Assembly: GCA_002773475.1 (NCBI GenBank)
Contig: PFBB01000017.1
Span: 1 to 23,783 of the forward strand
Length of the DNA: 23,783 bases
Origin: Candidatus Harrisonbacteria bacterium CG10_big_fil_rev_8_21_14_0_10_44_23
Lineage (GTDB): Bacteria > Patescibacteriota > Minisyncoccia > UBA6257 > 1-14-0-10-44-23
Direction of reading: 5' to 3'
The notes under the pieces are model-generated. The model was not told the origin of the DNA. It did no database searches and saw only the letters and a list, made by a program, of their open reading frames with translations. Positions 22,923 to 23,783 of this stretch are shown one piece after another (within the stretch, counting starts at the first letter, position 1; each line of letters starts with the position of its first letter). Made by a program: the position numbers and the translations under genes.

Positions 22923-23567
22923 TTAAACTTCAGTCAACGCTTTATAAGCTTCAAACAAATCCTCCGCCTCAAAAATCGCGGAGCCAACCACGAGCTGATC
23001 TGCCCCCGCACTTTTGCAAAGTCCCGCTTTCTCTAAATTAATCCCGCCATCTACCTCCACCAGCAGGTCTGGGTATTGTTCCTTAATAGAAATAATCTTA
23101 TTAATTGCTTCCTCATTAAAGCTTTGTCCGGAAAGCCCCGGATCAACTGCCAAAATTTGCACCCCATCACAAACACCTTGATCAATTGCTGCGCTCAAAT
23201 CATCTAAATCACTTTCTGGCTTAATCGCCAACATTAATTCGGCTCCCGATTCCTTAACCCTATTAAAGGTCCCTTCTAGATCGAACCGACTTTCAAGATG
23301 GAGGATAATCCTCTTTGCCCTTAATTCTAAAAACCGATCGACCGTCTCCTCTGGCTCCACCTCCATTATATGAACCTCTAAATTAAATCCTATGTCTAAA
23401 GTCTCCAAATCAGAAAAGTCTCGCCAAGTTATGTGACCATTTGTAAATATTCCGTCCGCCACATCAATCTGAATCCATTCTGGCTTTTCGGGAAATTCTC
23501 TAAGCAAACTCAAACGCTCCTTTAGCTCATCGAAGGTCTTGCAATTAATGGCTGGAATGATGACCAT
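22923..23567 (-). CDS. rpe: Ribulose-phosphate 3-epimerase-like protein with altered metal site
   Basis: 214-residue TIM barrel of the Rpe family. VDPGLSGQ (141-148) corresponds to the phosphate-side VNPGFGGQ, EVDGGI (171-176) carries the catalytic Asp173, and EVHIM holds His66. In the first metal motif, normally H-DVMDG, the sequence is IQIDVADG: the His ligand is Gln33 and the Met is Ala37, while Asp35 remains. The N-terminal PSIL Ser is Ala6 (PAIN). So one of four metal ligands is lost; the protein may use a different metal arrangement or a different substrate. Context (rpiB before it, transketolase after) still favours a pentose phosphate role. The start follows the rpiB stop by one base (TAATATG). 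Confidence 0.85.
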   Translation of the reverse strand: MVIIPAINCKTFDELKERLSLLREFPEKPEWIQIDVADGIFTNGHITWRDFSDLETLDIGFNLEVHIMEVEPEETVDRFLELRAKRIILHLESRFDLEGTFNRVKESGAELMLAIKPESDLDDLSAAIDQGVCDGVQILAVDPGLSGQSFNEEAINKIISIKEQYPDLLVEVDGGINLEKAGLCKSAGADQLVVGSAIFEAEDLFEAYKALTEV

Positions 23568-23568
23568 A

Positions 23569-23783
23569 TTAAAATTTTGAAATTCTTCTAATGTGCCTTT
23601 CTTCTTTTGAAAAATCCGTTTTTAGCCATTTGCCGATCGCCCTTATCGCTTCTTCCTCACTTAAAAAGCGCGCCGCAATTGAAAGCACGTTGGCATCGTT
23701 GTGTTCGCGAGAAAGCGTTATGATGTCATCGTCGTACTGATATAAAACTGCGGCTCTAACCCCTTTATTGCGATTTGCCGCCA
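23569..23783 (-). CDS. rpiB: Ribose-5-phosphate isomerase B, partial (5' end outside window)
   Basis: The last 70 residues before a TAA stop read AANRNKGVRAAVLYQYDD... then LSREHNDANVLSIAARFLSEEEA, the RpiB signature REHNDANVL. The upstream half with the active-site Asp-His-Ala-Gly and Cys lies beyond the window edge. It interconverts ribose-5-P and ribulose-5-P and is the first visible gene of the pentose phosphate cluster; its stop is one base from the rpe ATG, so the two are coupled. Confidence 0.92.
   Translation of the reverse strand, partial: AANRNKGVRAAVLYQYDDDIITLSREHNDANVLSIAARFLSEEEAIRAIGKWLKTDFSKEERHIRRISKF

Overview
The window looks like a small-genome bacterium of the Candidate Phyla Radiation (Patescibacteria). 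The evidence is a very divergent solitary 16S rRNA, a compact type IV pilus locus with a fused PilM/PilN, surface proteins carrying W-AWND-IGWI repeats, a split transketolase with rpe and rpiB, and short intergenic gaps. TGA is used as a normal stop (for example at ftsA), so the UGA-glycine code of Gracilibacteria/Absconditabacteria does not apply. I cannot name the class from sequence alone.

Layout. (1) 1-1873: one rRNA transcription unit holding only 16S rRNA. It has a boxA-like leader, UUCG-capped hairpins, a 23-bp processing stem around the gene and a strong terminator; there is no tRNA, 23S or 5S. (2) 1913-11101, + strand: a single-domain response regulator, then tandem pilins, an orphan membrane protein, PilB, PilC, a pseudopilin, a large repeat-bearing prepilin-like protein, a small membrane-anchored protein and the PilM-PilN fusion. 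(3) 11102-11590, - strand: pth. (4) 11728-17901, + strand: housekeeping genes lepB, hisS, HIT protein, rpsU, yqeY, ybeY, ftsA and ftsZ. (5) 17943-20486, - strand: an AbrB-like regulator behind a palindromic operator, an unknown 412-residue protein and a PfkB kinase. (6) 20557-21003, + strand: a DoxX-like membrane protein. (7) 21037-23783, - strand: rpiB (partial), rpe, and transketolase N and C halves, a non-oxidative pentose phosphate operon.

The main finding concerns translation initiation. The 16S 3' end keeps the universal GGATCA but is followed by ATTAAACT where the anti-Shine-Dalgarno CCTCC should be. In parallel, at least six genes have a strong -10 element (often TGN-TATAAT) only 6-10 nt upstream of the start codon, predicting leaderless mRNAs (0-4 nt leaders); pilC and pilB have near-leaderless ones. 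In two cases (response regulator, AbrB protein) the upstream ATG lies in or right against the -10, so the promoter decides the start. Downstream cistrons mostly overlap their neighbour or sit a few bases away. Four internal cistrons do have GGAG-type sequences at SD-like spacing, a complication that is recorded. The window also carries bS21 (which sits beside the anti-SD in the 30S) and YbeY (which matures the 16S 3' end); this YbeY lacks the segment with the conserved arginine.
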